Origin: an uncultured Lachnospiraceae bacterium
GTDB taxonomy: Bacteria > Bacillota > Clostridia > Lachnospirales > Lachnospiraceae
Assembly: GCA_910578175.1 (NCBI GenBank)
Contig: CAJTPF010000008.1
Span: forward strand, 88,284-104,625
Length of the DNA: 16,342 nt
Reading direction: 5' to 3'
Shown here: one piece after another, positions 14,136 through 16,342 of the stretch
How the letters are laid out: every line of letters starts with the position of its first letter
Numbering within the stretch: position 1 is the stretch's first letter
Made by a program: the position numbers and the translations under genes
The notes under the pieces: model-generated
The model's input: only the letters and a program-made list of their open reading frames with translations
Told to the model about the DNA's origin: nothing
Databases searched by the model: none

Positions 14136-14837
14136 TTATTGCCTGTTCAAATAAGCCCGGTTACCAAATATGCCGGTACCAATCCGTACCAGCGTAGCCC
14201 CCTCTTCAATTGCCGTCATATAATCTCCGGTCATTCCCATGGATAATTCTTTCATTTCCACATGATTCAGATTTAATTTTGCAATTTCTTCCGATAATTC
14301 CCTGAGCTGACGGAAATAAATCCGATTCTCCTCCGGTTCTTCCGTAAACGGAGCGATAGTCATCAGCCCTTTGATCCGAATATGCGGCAAACCGACGGAA
14401 ATGGCTTTGACCAGGGCAACGGCCTCTGCTCTGTCCAGTCCGAATTTAGTTTCTTCCTGCGCTACATTTACCTGTATCAGTATATTTGCTGTAACATTAT
14501 GTTTCGTTCCTTCCGCTTCAATCTGTTCCGCCAGACGGAAAGATTCCACAGAATGTATTAAATATGCTTTATCTATAATATATTTTACCTTATTTCTCTG
14601 GAGATGTCCAATAAAATGCCAGTGGATATCCTCTGGTAATTCCTGAAACTTATCTGTCATTTCCTGTACTTTATTTTCTCCGAAATTCCGTTCCCCATTT
14701 TCATAAGCTGTATGTATATCTGTTGCAGGTTTTGTCTTACTCACACAGATCAGGGTAACATCCTTTTCCTCTCTTCCGGACCGAAGACATGCCTGCTTTA
14801 TATGTTCTCTGACGATATTAAGATTTTCCTGTATCAT
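14136..14837 (-). CDS. yggS: YggS/PLPBP-family pyridoxal-phosphate homeostasis protein
   Basis: Proteins of this family bind pyridoxal 5'-phosphate and keep free PLP and amino-acid pools balanced; no catalytic activity is known for most. The 233-residue product has the Schiff-base lysine K34 (CVSKTKP), NFGENKVQE, WHFIGHLQRNK and the phosphate-binding end SMGMTGDYMTAI followed by TLVRIGTGIFG. AAAGGAG ten bases upstream supports ATG 14837. It precedes sepF, the usual Firmicute neighbourhood (ylmE-ylmF in Bacillus). Confidence 0.96.
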   Translation of the reverse strand: MIQENLNIVREHIKQACLRSGREEKDVTLICVSKTKPATDIHTAYENGERNFGENKVQEMTDKFQELPEDIHWHFIGHLQRNKVKYIIDKAYLIHSVESFRLAEQIEAEGTKHNVTANILIQVNVAQEETKFGLDRAEAVALVKAISVGLPHIRIKGLMTIAPFTEEPEENRIYFRQLRELSEEIAKLNLNHVEMKELSMGMTGDYMTAIEEGATLVRIGTGIFGNRAYLNRQ

Positions 14838-14861
14838 GGTTCTATATCTCCTTTCACCTAT

Positions 14862-16250
14862 CTAGTGAAAAATAACACTGTTATCTTCTACCATGGAAGC
14901 ATTTAAAACAATATGGTCATATTGGGTCAAACCGTGAACGGTATCTTTTTTTATGATATAATAACCGTTCTTTTCTGATAATATCTCTATATAACGGAAT
15001 GTTGTGTATCCGGTATTCACATTGTAAACGCCTTTTAATGTCCCCAAAGCTCCCACTACATATTTGGATTGGGAATCGGCTTTCACCAGGACATCATTTG
15101 CTGATAACTGGGATTTATCTATATAACACATATCTTCCACCGTAACAAAAATTTCCGGCGTGATAAACTCTATGTTTTCCGTACCAACAATCTGCCGGCT
15201 GAATCCCGGTTCATTATTGTTTCCGCCTTTCAGCATATATTCTACCGGTACCACATAAAATTCTTTATCCGTAACTGCCGTTTTTGGAATCTTTAATCCG
15301 TTTGTGGTTTCTCCCATTATCTCAATGTCAATAAACCGTTCTGCCGCATATTTCATCATAAAACGTTTTAAAGTTATTACGCCGTAAGAATTACTGCCGA
15401 TCCGCCGGATGGAAAAATATCCCGATGTATTGATATTTTCACTGACTAAACGGAGCGGGACGATCTTAGTATCCGCATAGGCGGCCGCCTGATCGGCAGT
15501 CAGAGGAACCACTATGCTCCATTCTTCATCATTCATGGTTTTATATATGGCTGTCCCATTTTCAATAAAGGAACCAGACGTAATACTGTTCTTTTTGTAT
15601 GTATTTTTGTCAAATAAATCCTCCGTTAAGGTTTCAGCCGTTACTCCTTCGTACCCGTCGGTATAAAACTCCACGATTCCCGTAGACTGTGCTTTATTTA
15701 TAACAAATGCAGAATTACCGGAGTCTGTCAGGCTTTGATTTATACTTTCCAGCGTATTCAGATTCACACATTCGATCAAAGCTGTGTTTAAATCATATTG
15801 AAACTGATACACATCAGAAAAAGAGGCATCATCATATGTTAGGACGTATTTCGATATATTTTTTTTCAGGGAGGAAATATTTTCATCGGTCAGAGTCGAC
15901 TGATTCTGGGCAGCGGCTTCTATCAGCTGGGCAACCGTACCACTTCCGTCAATGGTATATAATGTAGTATCTAAAGAAATTCTTGTGCCTTCTTTGGCAT
16001 AATAGTTGATATATCCTGCGGAAGGCGCATAACTTACCACCTCTTTCCGAAGTGCAATACCTGTCGCTTTTATGCTGAGCTGATTCTCGCTTTTTCCGCC
16101 GGTAACTTCATATATGGATACTTTTTCACGGGTAAAATAAAGAAAAGTACATATACTGATATAAATAAATATCAGTGCAAATAATATTATACCTATATTT
16201 ATGTTGAGAGGTTTTCTATATCTTACAATTCGTTTATTATTTGCTCTCAT
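14862..16250 (-). CDS. HlyD-like membrane-anchored adaptor protein
   Basis: This 462-residue protein has a basic N-terminus, one membrane helix (about 17-39) and a long extracellular part. Residues about 66-108 (GIALRKEVVSYAPSAGYINY, then AKEGTRISLDTTLYTI) look like the first half of a lipoyl-type barrel, the hallmark of HlyD/membrane-fusion adaptors. A short helical section follows (about 110-175), then beta-rich repeats that include IPKTAV near the middle. HlyD proteins normally partner an ABC or RND transporter; none is encoded in this window. It is the first gene of the operon with yggS, sepF and lspA. AAAGGTAA 11 bases upstream supports ATG 16250. A role in the envelope or division is inferred from context only. 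Confidence 0.75.
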   Translation of the reverse strand: MRANNKRIVRYRKPLNINIGIILFALIFIYISICTFLYFTREKVSIYEVTGGKSENQLSIKATGIALRKEVVSYAPSAGYINYYAKEGTRISLDTTLYTIDGSGTVAQLIEAAAQNQSTLTDENISSLKKNISKYVLTYDDASFSDVYQFQYDLNTALIECVNLNTLESINQSLTDSGNSAFVINKAQSTGIVEFYTDGYEGVTAETLTEDLFDKNTYKKNSITSGSFIENGTAIYKTMNDEEWSIVVPLTADQAAAYADTKIVPLRLVSENINTSGYFSIRRIGSNSYGVITLKRFMMKYAAERFIDIEIMGETTNGLKIPKTAVTDKEFYVVPVEYMLKGGNNNEPGFSRQIVGTENIEFITPEIFVTVEDMCYIDKSQLSANDVLVKADSQSKYVVGALGTLKGVYNVNTGYTTFRYIEILSEKNGYYIIKKDTVHGLTQYDHIVLNASMVEDNSVIFH

Positions 16251-16282
16251 AACGATATTACCTTTCTTATAAGCTACCCTTT

Positions 16283-16311
16283 ATTATCTAATAATATTAC
16301 TCTTAAGTCAA
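16283..16311 (-). promoter_or_regulatory. Promoter of the hlyD-like-yggS-sepF-lspA operon
   Basis: On the minus strand TTGACT (16306-16311), a 17-base spacer and GATAAT (16283-16288), about 33 bases upstream of the start codon. No other clear promoter is seen down to 11394, so it may drive all six genes. Confidence 0.75.
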
Positions 16312-16342
16312 TGATATATTGAAAAAAAATATTAAATTTATT

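Overview
The window looks like chromosomal DNA of a low-GC Gram-positive anaerobe of the class Clostridia, most likely a member of the Lachnospiraceae. This rests on the AT-rich sequence, strong AGGAGG-type ribosome binding sites, TTGACA/TATAAT-type promoters, the order rplU-prp-rpmA-obg-yhbY-nadD-yqeK-rsfS, an L27 with a Prp-cleavable leader, SepF-based cell division, and a lexA/yneA-like divergent pair. The family assignment is inferred from gene order and was not checked by a search. No mobile element, CRISPR array, rRNA or tRNA is visible; almost everything is core or near-core.

Layout. (1) Positions 1-86 hold the 5' end of an XRE-type regulator on the minus strand, followed by an orphan four-helix membrane protein (357-935) with its own promoter. 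(2) Positions 947-5411 (+) carry ribosomal and GTPase genes: an L21-type leader, rplU, prp, rpmA and a terminator, then obg, yhbY, nadD, yqeK and rsfS. (3) A long bidirectional terminator (5433-5518) separates these from lexA (minus). lexA is divergent from a small LysM/membrane-anchor protein resembling the SOS division inhibitor YneA; three LexA-type operators lie between them. (4) Convergent with yneA is a minus-strand pair, ttcA-like and then a tyrosine recombinase. (5) A phospholipid operon on the minus strand (11285 to 8646) encodes a UPF0104 flippase-like membrane protein, PssA and Psd, which together would make phosphatidylethanolamine; it has its own promoter and a strong terminator. 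(6) A long minus-strand operon (16250 to 11394) encodes an HlyD-like membrane adaptor, YggS, SepF, LspA, an RluD-type pseudouridine synthase and a cytidylate-kinase-like protein, driven by a promoter at 16283-16311.

Most of the content is ordinary, well-known biology. The parts that merit a second look are the SOS divergon, with a 20-bp perfect inverted repeat and a third operator over the yneA start region; the flippase-like gene translationally coupled to pssA; and the HlyD-like adaptor that heads a division operon with no transporter partner in view. I found no clear evidence of a wholly undescribed defence or mobile system.
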